A DNA stretch of 64,000 bases from the NCBI RefSeq assembly GCF_964656455.1, contig NC_135714.1:125358131-125422130 (forward strand), written 5' to 3'. Below are positions 37,758 to 48,677 of the stretch, piece by piece. The notes under the pieces were generated by a model. It had not been told where the DNA came from, made no database searches, and was given only the letters and a program-made list of their open reading frames with translations. The stretch's first letter is position 1, and every line of letters begins with the position of its first letter. The translations under genes were made by a program, and so were the position numbers. This stretch comes from Halichoerus grypus. Taxonomy: Eukaryota; Chordata; Mammalia; Carnivora; Phocidae.

Positions 37758-37894
37758 TTTCCTCTTCTTCTTCTTCTTCTTCTTTTTTTTTTTTTTACTA
37801 AATTGCTACACCCAACGTGGGCCTTGAACTCACGACCCTGAGATCAAGAGTCACACACTTACACACTCTTCAGACTTAGCCACCTGAGCACCTC
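37758..37894 (-). mobile_element. Old carnivore SINE (SINEC) subtype, antisense, degraded
   Basis: (CTT)n plus T-run tail (37758-37797), then 'gggccttgaactcacgaccc', 'tgagatcaagagtcacacac' and the eroded head 'cttagccacctgagcacct'. The body type ('aactcacgaccctgagatca') is a distinct SINEC subfamily from the majority here. Confidence 0.85.
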
Positions 37895-40336
37895 TGTTCA
37901 TTCTTTTCTAATTAACATTTTTTAATTGTTACATTTTTGTTTTAATTTTAGAGATACCAAAAGAGAGTAATTTTATGAACTATTACCCTATGTCAAGTTA
38001 GGATTTTCAAAGGACTTTTCCTTTTTTCTCCCTTTCCTGCCCCCTTATCCCTCTATTTAGTGATACAGAGAGAGGATAGAGGTCGTGGGTGGTGAATAGA
38101 GAAAGCAGGTCTTGTAAGGGCTATGCTGGGGCAGGCGGCAGAAATCAACTCTGTCATGACAGTAACTCTCTGACAGCACAGAGAGGTTGAGAGAAGTACT
38201 CACCTGTCAAGGAAAACCATTTAAGGAGCAGGGGCCCTGATTTCAAATCTGGAAACATAAAGCTTTATGGCCTAATAAAGTAGGCTATCTAAGAGAAAGA
38301 CCCAGATCATTGCAGTTAATATGAACCACATAGCAAGGTAAAAAGAACATAGCAACTGATGACGACTAGAGCCAGTTTGAACATAAAAAGCAACTTCTAA
38401 AAACAATGACCATCAGTCTGGTCAGCTTTATAAGTCACATTGAGTTCACTTATATTTTCATAGACTGCAGCACCTCTCTATTTGTGAAGACCCTTTCTCC
38501 TGGAGTTTGGTGTTCTATTGCTTCCATATTCCCCTGCTGCTGTGGTCTATTCCTATTTGCATCGTTAGCTGGCTTAATTAGAGAACCAGAGTGCAAGAGT
38601 GGGGAACGAACACTCATAAACTTAAATACCCTCTCTGTGTCAGAGGTGTGCTAGATCCATCATGTAGTCCCCAGCACGACCCCATGATGTGTCACTGGCT
38701 CCATTTTACAGAAGGGATTGTTTGACCTATGAGTTCATGTGCTTTCGTCACACCATGAATGGTGTGCTTGAAGCACCAGGGCCTCTGGGTAGAGGTGGCA
38801 GACACCTGGTCGCAAATGGAAGTAGGAGGTATGATGAGTGTTCACTTGCTGAGCAGAGTGATGTTGTCTATAAATGACTGCGAACTTTACAGCCCTCCAT
38901 TTGCTATTTGAAAAAGAGCAAAGAAAGCAATTCTTACCAAATGCATGTTCCGCATGGCAAAACCAGTAAGTGGCCAATGCTAAAACTTTTTTTTTTATCC
39001 AAGTCAACAGACAAATGTAGCTGGGACAGATAAGATTGACCTTGGGATTCTGAGAAAATTCAAAGATGCAAATGGAGAGCCTTTGGTCAATATTTACTTC
39101 TTAATAACTCTTAAAGGATGATAATACTCAATTACAAGGGTGACCACTTAGAACAAAGGGAACACACAGGAGGCCTTCATGACCTACGCCAAACAGGATA
39201 GGCTTGTGGAACCTAAAATAAACCCATCACTCAGGAATAACCTATGGGAAATTCAGTCATTATTTCTGTAAGGGTGTGATGTGAAGAAATTACAATTATT
39301 TCATTTGCTCGAAATCTCTGAGGTGGGAAATAGGCAATATGAATAAAAGAAAATAGTGTATGTGATCCATCTAAAGCCTTCAACTTAGAGCAAATGAATC
39401 AAGATGGAATTGGGGGAGGTCTATTGGGGCTTAGGAAAACTAGAATTGGTTATATTCAGTTAAATCACCAAGGAAATCAGGGACTCAGAATTAAAGTACG
39501 ACAAGATCTCAAAAATTACCTACTTCAAATCCCTAATCTTACACACTTGGAAACTACAGTCCAGGGATGGTTCTAGAACACCCGATTCTTGACACCCAGG
39601 CCAGCATTCTTCTCCTACTTTATGATGTTCTCTAACACATCAGTTAGTTAGGATCAGTTATGAAATATATATAACATATTCTACTATATAACTACTCTCC
39701 ACAAGTAGTTATAGATTAGAATGAAAATTACCTCAAGCTTCCCCAGGGCCAGATAAGAGCTGCCTTCAACATGGAAATATGAATTACAAATACCGAAATG
39801 AGGTTATTCTAAGGGAACTCTAGAGTAAGTTCATCAAAACGTATACAGGAAATATGCCAGGAGAGAGAATTCTAATCTCTAAATAAAATATTAGTCCCTC
39901 TGCCACAGAAATATAGTGTACAATTTTATTTATTCTTGTTCAAGAAAAAATAAAACACACCTAGAGAATTCTGGAGATCATGTGTAAAGTCAACTCAAGT
40001 ACACTTATTCTCATAATTCTCAATTCCTCACTAGAGGAGGAGGACTCCCTCGAATTGACTGAGGTGAGTTAAGAACAAATAAAACAGAGTATTACATTGC
40101 TCAGAAATTAATAAACACATGGAGCTCATTACCACAAAAGAAGTACAGGCAAGGAATATAAATGGATTCATAAAGGTTTGACCAAATTTATGAATGTCAG
40201 AGTCATAAATGGCTACTGAGAGTACACCTAACCTTTAAGGTTAATGTCAGGGAGGAAAACTATGTCCTTTCCTGGCAAATCCCTTGAGGCCTCTGTTGTC
40301 AACACAATATTGGGTTGGACAGAACACCGGGCTTGC
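37895..40336. other. Unassigned DNA
   Basis: No gene recognised. 'ctccattttacagaagggat' near 38700 suggests an eroded MIR. A 10-bp stem with 7-base loop occurs at 39687-39713 ('tataactact' / 'agtagttata'). Confidence 0.4.
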
Positions 40337-40353
40337 CTGGTAGAGCAGTTCTT

Positions 40354-40555
40354 TTTTTTTTTTTTAAAGATTTTATTTATTTATTTGAGAGAGAGAGAAT
40401 GAGAGAGAGAGAGAGAGCACATGAGGGGGGAGGGTCAGAGGGAGAAGCAGACTCCCCGCTGAGCAGGGAGCCCGATGTGGGACTCGATCCCAGGACTCCA
40501 GGATCATGACCTGAGCCGAAGGCAGTCACTTAACCAACTGAGCCACCCAGGCGCC
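40354..40555 (-). mobile_element. Carnivore SINE (SINEC), antisense, full length
   Basis: Tail side 'tttaaagattttatttattt', GA-rich body, head side 'actgagccacccaggcgccc'. A 17-bp target duplication with one mismatch lies at 40337-40353 and 40556-40572. Confidence 0.97.
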
Positions 40556-40714
40556 CTGGCAGAGCAGTTCTTAAATTCCTTTTAACTAATGGGTATCTGC
40601 ACCAGAGGAACATTCATCTCTTCAATGGGAGCATAAATGAAAAATGTTCCATTTTAGACAGGAAGCTTGATGAAATGCTGCTGTTGGACACTATTATTTA
40701 CGTAATCAGAGTTG

Positions 40715-40915
40715 AACAAGAGGAAAAATTTTAGTTTTGGAATCAAAAGAAGGCAAGTGTTGAATCCAGGCCACGCCACTGAGTGGGCCCTGGTGCAAGT
40801 TACTTACTTTTCTGCACTCAGCTTTCTTTCTCACATGTGAAACGGGAAGAATCATATCCATGCTACAGACATCTTGCTGAGACTTCTACAAGAAAACGCT
40901 CTGTACACTGAAAAA
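40715..40915 (+). repeat. MIR fragment
   Basis: 'ttgaatccaggccacgccac', 'gcaagttacttacttttctg' and 'tgtgaaacgggaagaatcat' match the MIR core in plus orientation. Confidence 0.65.
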
Positions 40916-41169
40916 CAAAAAATACGTATTATTATGTAGTGACAGTTTTAAGCAAATCTCAGTCACTTTGGGAGAGCGTCTATGAGATACATGAAGACAG
41001 AGCGATCCTTGCTTTATTTTTCTGGAGAGAACTGATAAGATTCTTCAAAAAGGACTCTCGTGACCCAAGTTAGATGTCAACTCCCCAAGGCAGAGCTTCT
41101 TTCTCCTCTAAATTTCCAGAAACCTCTAGTCATGTCTCATAGCACTTGCATTATTGTTTATAAGATTAC

Positions 41170-41305
41170 TCTCCTTCTTCATTTAACTGTGAGCTCCTCT
41201 AAGACAGATGCCTCATCTTATTCATCTTTGCATCCCTAATATTTATCATAGTTCCTGGTATATAGTTAGCACTCAATAGATTTTGAACAAATTACATAAT
41301 GTGTG
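41170..41305 (+). repeat. L2 3' terminus
   Basis: 'aactgtgagctcctctaaga', 'cttattcatctttgcatccc' and 'atagttagcactcaatagat' match the L2 3' end in plus orientation. Confidence 0.78.
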
Positions 41306-41864
41306 GGTGATCCTGCTGTCTCCACTTTACAACAGTAAGGTAAAGAAATGATTCAACTATAAAATGAAATAAGTTAAAAGTGACTAAGGTACAAAATCAA
41401 GACTGATCCTCAGTTTTCCTAATTTCTAGACTTCAGTCTCTAAGTCCCTAATTTGGGAATAAGAGCATCTTGGTCCTATTTGCATAAAAAATAAAAAGAA
41501 AGACATGGATCATTGGGTACTGAAATATTTACAAATGGCACATATTTGCAATCCTAAAATCACAATCCTAAAAATCCTTTAAAATAAGATGAATATAATT
41601 TTTGACCATAACATAAAATTTTAGGTAAGGACAAGATTGCAAAGTCTGATCACCACCATCATCTTCTTCAAAGAGAAAACCTCCAGCTTTGTTATCTGCA
41701 GAATTCAATAAAGGGATAAAAATTAATGTGAAAATGCAAACTTCATATTCAGTCCAGGACATGAACCGACAGTTGCAGGTATTTAGATCTTTTTAAATAT
41801 CTAGGAAATTTTCTCTCCCAATTCATAAAGTTAGAAAGGTAAATAGGAAGTTAAATAAGTATGC
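41306..41864. other. Unassigned DNA
   Basis: AT-rich; no gene or confident repeat seen. The right edge may hold further eroded L1. Confidence 0.35.
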
Positions 41865-41957
41865 ATGCCAATAATATAGAAAAAGTATTATATACTGTAT
41901 ATTATATAACCAAGTGGAATTTATCCCAGGTATGCAAGGTATGCAAGACTGTTTAAC
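41865..41957 (+). mobile_element. Old L1, left piece (split by younger L1)
   Basis: 'ataaccaagtggaatttatc' and 'caggtatgcaaggtatgcaa' are the ORF2 segment just before the point where the same element resumes at 44146. Left boundary is approximate because the sequence is eroded. Confidence 0.68.
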
Positions 41958-44145
41958 TTGCAGATGACATGATACTATATATAGAAAACCCTAAAGACTC
42001 CACCAAAAAACTACTAGGAACTGATAAATGAATTCAGTAAAATCACAAGTTACAAAATCAATATACAGAAATCCATGCATTTCTATACACTAATTAAGTA
42101 GCAGAAAGAGAAATTAAGAAAATAGTCCCATTTAGAATTGCACCAAAAATAATAAAAAACCTAGGAATAAACCCTAACCAAAGAGCTGAAAGACCAGTAC
42201 TCTGTAAACTATAAAACGCTGATGAAAGAAATTGAAGATGACACAAACAAACGGAAAGATATTCCATGCTCATGGGTTGGGAGAACAAATATTATTAAAA
42301 TGTCCACACTACCCAAAGCAATCAATAGATTTAATGCAGTTCCCATCAGAATACTAACAGCTTTTTTCACAGAACCAGAACAAATACTCCTAAAATTTGT
42401 ATAGAACCACAAAAGACCCTGAATAACCAAAGCAATCCTGAAAAAGAAGAACAAAACTGGAGGTATCACAATCCCAGATTTCAAGATATACTACAAAGCT
42501 GTAGTAATCAAAACAGTATGGTACTGGCATAAAAATAGACACAAAGGGGCACCTGGGTGGCTCAGTTGGTTAGGCGTCTCCTTTGGCCCAGGTCATGATC
42601 CCAGGGTCCTGGGATGGAGTCCCATATCAGGCTCCCTGATCAGCAGGGAGTCTGCTTTTCCCTCTGACCCTCCTCCCTCTCGTGCTCTCTCTCTCACACT
42701 CTCTCTCTGATATAAATAAATGAAATCTTAAAAAAAATAGACACAAAGATCAGTAGAACAGAATATAAAGCCCAGAAATAAACCCATGATTAAGTGATCA
42801 ATTAATTTTCGACAAAGGCATGAATATGCAATGGGAAAAATCTCTTCAACAATGGTGTTGGGAAAACTGGACAGCCACCTGCAAAAGAACGAAATGGGAC
42901 TGCTTCTTTATACCATACACAAAAATAAACTGAAAATGAATCAAGGACCTTAATGTGAGACCTAAGTCTATAAAAACTCTAGAAGAAAACACAGGCAGTA
43001 ATTTTTCTGACATCAGTCATTGAAATATTTTTCTAGATATATCTTCTGAGGCAAGGAAAACAAAAGCAAAAATAAACTATAGGGACTACATCAAAATAAA
43101 AAGCTTCTGCACAGCAAAAAAAAAAAAAAAAAAATCATCAAAACTAAAAGACAACCTACTGAATGGGAAAAGATATTTGCAAATGACATATTTGATAAAG
43201 GGTTACTATCCAAAATATATAAAGAACTTATACAATTCAATGCCAAAAAACCCCCCACAAATAATCCAATTAAAAATAGGCAGAAGACATGAACATTTTT
43301 TCAAAGAAGACATTCAGATGGCCAAAAGACACATGAGAAAATGCTCAATATAACTCATCATCAGAAAAATGCAAATAAAAACCACAATGAGGTATCACCT
43401 CACACCTCACATCAGAATGGCTAAAATCAAAATTATAAGAAACAACAAGTGTTGGTGAAGATGTGGAGAAAAAGGAACCCCCATGCACTGTTGGTGGGAA
43501 TGCAAACTGGTACAGCCACTGTGGAAAACAGTATGGAGGTTCTTCAAAAAATTAAAAATGGAATTACCATTTGATCCAGTAATTCCACTACTAGGTATTT
43601 ACCCAAAGAATACAAAAACACTAATTCAAAGGGATACATGGACCCCTGTGTTTATTGTAGCATTATTTACAATAGCCAAGATATGGAAGCAATCCAAGTG
43701 TCTGTCAGTAGATAAATGGATAAAGAAGGTGTGGTATATATATACACAATGGACTATTACTCAGCCTTAAAAAAGAAGAAAATCTTGCCATTTGCAACAA
43801 CATGGATGGACCTAGAGGGTATAATGATAAGTGAAATAAGTCAGTCAAGGAAAGACAAATACCATATGATTTCACTCATATGTACAATTTAAGAAACAAA
43901 ACAAATGAATAAAAAAAAAGGGACAAACCAAGAAACAGACTCTTAACTATAGAAAACAAACAGATGGCTACCAGAGGGGAGGTAGATGCGGGGGGGGGGG
44001 GGGGAGGTGGTGAAACAGGTGAAGAGGATTAAGAATACACTTGTGATGAGCACTAATATACAGAATTGTCAAATCACTATATTGTACACCTGAAACTAAT
44101 ATAACACTGTATGTTAATTATACTGGAAATAACATTTAAAAAAAA
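41958..44145 (+). mobile_element. Younger carnivore L1, 5'-truncated, ORF2 end plus 3' UTR
   Basis: Starts near 'ttgcagatgacatgatacta' and runs through the ORF2 C-terminal part to a carnivore-type 3' UTR ('tattgtacacctgaaactaa', 'acactgtatgttaattatac') and an A tail. Frame is broken: the longest surviving piece is 95 codons (43483-43770), with [13 protein letters not shown] and [17 protein letters not shown] recognisable as L1 ORF2. It contains a 19-A tract near 43118 and a 15-G run at 43990-44004. No reverse transcriptase core is present. Interrupted by a SINEC at 42547. Confidence 0.92.
42547..42732 (+). mobile_element. Carnivore SINE (SINEC) nested in L1
   Basis: Head 'ggggcacctgggtggctcag' and tail 'tataaataaatgaaatctta'. 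An exact 16-bp target duplication 'aaaaatagacacaaag' lies at 42531-42546 and 42733-42748; it is L1 sequence, so this insertion is the youngest of the nest. Confidence 0.97.
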
Positions 44146-46475
44146 TTAATGTAACCTATCATATTAACAGGCTATAAGTGAAAGTCACATGATCACATCA
44201 ATAAATGCAGAAAAGCATTTGAAAAAATCCAACACCTATTCATGATAAAAACTCTCAGTAAACTAAGAATAGAAGGAAACTTCCTCAAGTTGATAAAGAA
44301 CAGCTACAAAATATCTACAACTAACATCATACTTAATAGTGAGAAATTAGAAGCTTTCTCACTAAGATCAGGAGCAAGGCAAGGAACTCCCCTTACCATT
44401 CCCTTTCACTATTGTACTAGAAGTTCTAGCTAATAAGACAAGAAGAGAAAAAAGGGAAGGGAAAGGAAGGGTATACAGTTTGGGAAGGAAGAAATAAAAC
44501 TGTCTTTGTTCACAGATGATCATCTATGTAAAAAATCTGTAAGAATAAACAACAACAAAATAACCTCCTGGAACTAACAAGCAATTATAGCAAGGTTGTA
44601 GGATACAAGGTTAACATACAAAAGTCAATCTGTCTCCTGCACAACAGCAATGAACAAGTGGAATTTGAAATTAAAAAATAAATACCATTTATAATCACAC
44701 CCAAAAACACTTAAGTATATAAAGCTAACAAAATCTGAACAAGATCTCTACAGGGAAAACTATAAAACTCTGATGAATAAAATCAAAGAACTAAATAAAT
44801 GGAGAGATATCTTATATTCATTGATAGGAAGACTCAATATTGTCAAGATGTCAGTTCTTCCCAACCTGATCTATAGATTCAATGCAATCCCAGTCAAAAT
44901 CCCAGCAAATTATTTTGTGGATTATCAACAAACTGATTCTAAAGTTTGTACAGAGAGGTAAAAGGTAGAACAGCCATAACAATATTAAAGAAGAACAAAG
45001 TTGGAGGACTGACATTACCCAACTTCAAGATTCACTATAAAGCTATAGGAATCAAGATAGCATGGTACTGATCAAAGAATAGACAAATAGATCCATGAGA
45101 CAGGAGAGGGCCCAGAAACAGGTCCCCCATAAATAGTCCACTGATCTTTGACAAAGGAGCAAATATAAAACAATGAGGCAAACATCATCTTTTCACCCAA
45201 CTCTGTTGGAACAACTGGACATTTACAAGCAAACAGATTGATTTAGACACAGACCTCATACCCTTCACAAAAATTAATTCAAAGTGGATGACAGACCTAG
45301 CTAGAAGATGCAAAACTATAAAACCCCTAAAATATAACACAGGAGAAAACCTAGATGACTTGGGTATGGCAATAACTTTTCAGGTACAACACCAAAGGTG
45401 TAATCCATGAAAAAAAATAATTGATAAGATGGACTTCATTAAAATTACAAACTTCTGCTCTGTGAGAGACCATGTCAAGAGAACGGGAAGATAAGCCGCA
45501 GACTGGGAGAAATATTTGCAAAAGACACATCCGATAAAAGACTGCTATTCAAGATATACAAAGAACTCTTACAACTCAACAATAACAAAACAACCTGATT
45601 TAAAGATGGGCCAAAGACCTTCACAGACACCTCCCCAAAGAAGATACACAGATGACAAATTAACATATGAAAAAATATTCCACATCATATGTCATCAAGG
45701 AAAAGCAAATTAAAACAACAAGATACCACCACACGCCTACTAGAATGACCAAAATCCCGAATACCGGCAACACCAAATGCTGGTAAGGACATGGAGAAAC
45801 AGAAATTTTCCCTTATTGCTGGTGGGAATGCAAAATGGTACAGCCACTCTGAAAGGTAATTTGGCTGCTTCTTATAAAACAAGATATACTCTTACCATAC
45901 CATTCATCAAGTGTGCTTCTTGGCATTTATCTAAAGGGGTTGAAAACTTATGTCCACACAAAAACCTGCACATAGATGTTTACAACAGCTTTCTTCATAA
46001 TTACCAAAACTTGGATCCAAGCCATGAAAAGACTTGGCAGAACCTTAGATGCATTATTACTAAATGAAAGAAGCTAGCCTGAAAAGGCTACATACTGTAG
46101 GCAAAACTATTCCAGAGACAGTAAGAGGATCAGTGGTTGCCAGGGGTTAGGGGTGGGGAGAGATGAATAGGCAGAGCACTGCAGATATTTAGGGCAATGA
46201 AACTTCTCTGTATGGTACTATAATAACAGATATATGTCCTTATACATTTGTCCAAACCCACAGGATGAATGCACAGCACCAAGAATGTAATGTAAACCAT
46301 GAGTGATTGTGTGATGTGTCAGTGGAGTTTCATCAATGACAACAAATATCCCACTCTGCTGGCGGATGTTGATAATGAGGGGAAGCTATGCATGTGTGGG
46401 GGCAGGGGGCATATGGGAAATCTCTGTACCTTCCTCTCAATTTTGCTGTGATCCTAACACTGCTCTTAAAAAATA
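44146..46475 (+). mobile_element. Old L1 (L1MA-like), right piece: ORF2 end and 3' UTR
   Basis: Resumes at 'ttaatgtaacctatcatatt' and continues through degenerate ORF2 to a 3' UTR ending 'gctgtgatcctaacactgct' and 'cttaaaaaataaagtctaat', the pattern of older L1M elements. The stretch at 44773-44961 encodes the same ORF2 region (LNIVKMSVLP...YRFNAIPVKI) as 42222-42404 in the younger L1 (TNIIKMSTLP...NRFNAVPIRI), so two homologous L1 segments of different age sit side by side. Many frameshifts; inactive. Confidence 0.88.
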
Positions 46476-46519
46476 AAGTCTAATAAATAAGTAAATAAGC
46501 AATCACGTATATAGATGTA

Positions 46520-46522
<3 letters not shown>

Positions 46523-46558
<36 letters not shown>
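46523..46558. repeat. (GT)n microsatellite
   Basis: About 36 bases of uninterrupted GT just beyond the 3' end of the old L1. Length makes it likely polymorphic. Confidence 0.96.
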
Positions 46559-46560
<2 letters not shown>

Positions 46561-47639
46561 TTTCCTCACTTTCAAAATAGTTGCAAGGATGAGTGAAATG
46601 GGTCAACAGGCCCCGGATAGTAGCATTTTCCTGTGTGCCCAGGAGCTAGCCCAGCCCTTACCGCCGCCTGGGTAGGGCTCGTGTCAGGTTTACTGAGCAC
46701 CTTCCATTCAGCACTTGCAGCCCTGCTTGCAAAGCTGACCCTTGGCTCCTCTGAATTCGGAAACGCTATCCACTAATATAAACGGTCTCTCTTGTCAAAG
46801 GGCCTGGAATGAATGTTTATTTCACGTCTATTCTTCCTCGGCTTATCTGTGGCCAGACTGACTTCTCCGCCCTCAGATTTCAGCCTTTTTATTCTCCAAG
46901 GCCAAATTTACATTGGTAGTTAATAATATCCTGGTTTATTCTGACCAACGACACATACATACCTCTCCCGCCTCTCTGCATCCTAAATGCATCCTACACT
47001 GACTTTATTGTCACTATTTCCTGCTGTCAGTCTCATATTGGAATAGGCGACACGGCTCTACTTTGTCATGGTGAAAAGTTTATCCTGCAAATTTTCAGTT
47101 TCTTAGGTCTTCCGTGAATGGCTGTGCTACTCATGTGTGCTTCTAGGCATCTCCAGGGCTCTGCATTTTAACTTCATACATCTAAAAGCATCTGTACAGA
47201 GATAATATTAATGTTATTGCAACAGACAGGCAGAGCCTCATTTCTCTCTGCTTTGACTGAAAATGCCTTTTCGTAGCGAAAATGTGCAGACATTGGCATT
47301 TTTGTGTGAGGTCTGAATGTGTGTGGGTCCAGCCATTGGAGGCAGGAAGAAATAAGACACAGCTGCCAGATGGTTTGGCTTAAAAAAAAAAAAAAATACC
47401 AGTCAAATTGACTGGTGATCCACAACCATTAAAATTATTTTCCCAAAGGAAAATATTCTGGAGCTGGGAAAAACTCCTAAGTGCACTCTCAGTTGCTTGG
47501 CAGAGTGGGGGATCTAAAGGTCACTTATCTTGCCAAATAGCTACTTACCTAAACATGCTGGGTGTTTTAAAATCTGCATACAACTGCTGATCATATTCAA
47601 ATTTTTTAAATACCTGATTTAGAATTCTGAGTAGGAAGG
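46559..47639. other. Unique-looking DNA with a small palindrome
   Basis: No gene recognised. 47398-47416 is a perfect palindrome with 9-bp arms ('accagtcaa' / 'ttgactggt') and one central base, next to an A15 run. Balanced composition at 46590-47200 without repeat signature. Confidence 0.45.
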
Positions 47640-47855
47640 TAGCTAGTAATAGAAAGATAATCGGAGTCGGAGTTAGGTTCTAGTTTCTACTGCTAATTGA
47701 TTACCCTTAATGCAGCCCTAAGCCTCAGTTTACTGCTCTGTATAATGGGGATAAAAAAATCTGCTCTGACTAGGTCATAGCCATAGGTTTGTTTAAAGAT
47801 CTTGTGATAAAAATGCATGGGAATGAACTCTATAAACTGCCTAGTACTACAGAAT
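47640..47855 (+). repeat. MIR fragment
   Basis: 'taagcctcagtttactgctc' and 'tgtataatggggataaaaaa' mark the MIR core; the 3' part is seen as 'ctctataaactgcctagtac'. Plus orientation. Confidence 0.7.
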
Positions 47856-48448
47856 CTAAGTTGTTGCCATAATACTAAAACAGAAGTTCCTGAAAAAATG
47901 ACAACTTCATAGGAATCCATGAAAAGCCCTGGTAGAATTAGCAGACCGGCTTTCTGCAGATCATCCACATTGCAACTTTGATTTTGTTGGTTGTTAGCAT
48001 AATTCTCCTTACGTTGTTTTCTCTATTTTTAGCCCCAATAAACCCTAGAGCAGAGTTGTCTTCCAATAATAAATAATGTTTAGGAAAAAAATCTGGTGCA
48101 AAACAATGGTATTTTAAATTTTCACCATGCACACTGGCAACAAGAATTTCAGGAGAAAATAGCTTACTGTTGTCACAGTAGTTTATATGACACTGGTGGT
48201 TATGCTGAGACAACACTGCTTCTTCACCTTACACTTCCACTCAGTGTTCCCATGGGGTCCTCACTGATCCTCAGCCTGCCTTCCCACCAGCCCCTGCTCC
48301 TTACTGTGGATCGGCTCACTCTAAGCTCCTTGAGGTCAGTGACCTCCTCCCTCGGACTTCTGGGATCCAGATCACTTTCTCAAGTGCAGTAGGAATGCGG
48401 TAGAAACTTGCTGCATGAGTGAGGGAGGATGACACATCTCTTCTCCTC
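47856..48448. other. Unassigned DNA
   Basis: No gene or repeat recognised. Opposed 92- and 98-codon frames (47938-48392) have no supporting evidence. Confidence 0.4.
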
Positions 48449-48463
48449 AAAGGCCCACAGACT

Positions 48464-48662
48464 GAGCACCTGGGTGGCTCAGCTGGTTAAGCAACTGCCT
48501 TCAACTCAGGTCGTGATCTCCGGGTCCTAGGATCGAACCCTGTGTGGAATCCCGCGTTGGGCTCCTTGCTGCTCAGCAGGGAGCCTGATTCTCTTTCTGC
48601 CCTGCCCCCCTGCTCATGCTCTCTCTCTCTCTCTCTCTCAGATAAATAAAATCTTTTTTTTA
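48464..48662 (+). mobile_element. Carnivore SINE (SINEC), full length
   Basis: Head 'gagcacctgggtggctcagc' and tail 'cagataaataaaatcttttt'. A 15-bp target duplication with one mismatch lies at 48449-48463 and 48663-48677 ('aaaggcccacagact'). Confidence 0.96.
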
Positions 48663-48677
48663 AAAAGCCCACAGACT

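Noticed and set aside
43112..43132. Another tail-only insertion at the 19-A tract
   Set aside because: It sits at a natural A-rich position of the L1 sequence and has no flanking direct repeat, so expansion of an existing A run suffices.
43483..43770. 95-codon frame as a host gene
   Set aside because: It is the C-terminal part of L1 ORF2 in a truncated, frame-broken element.
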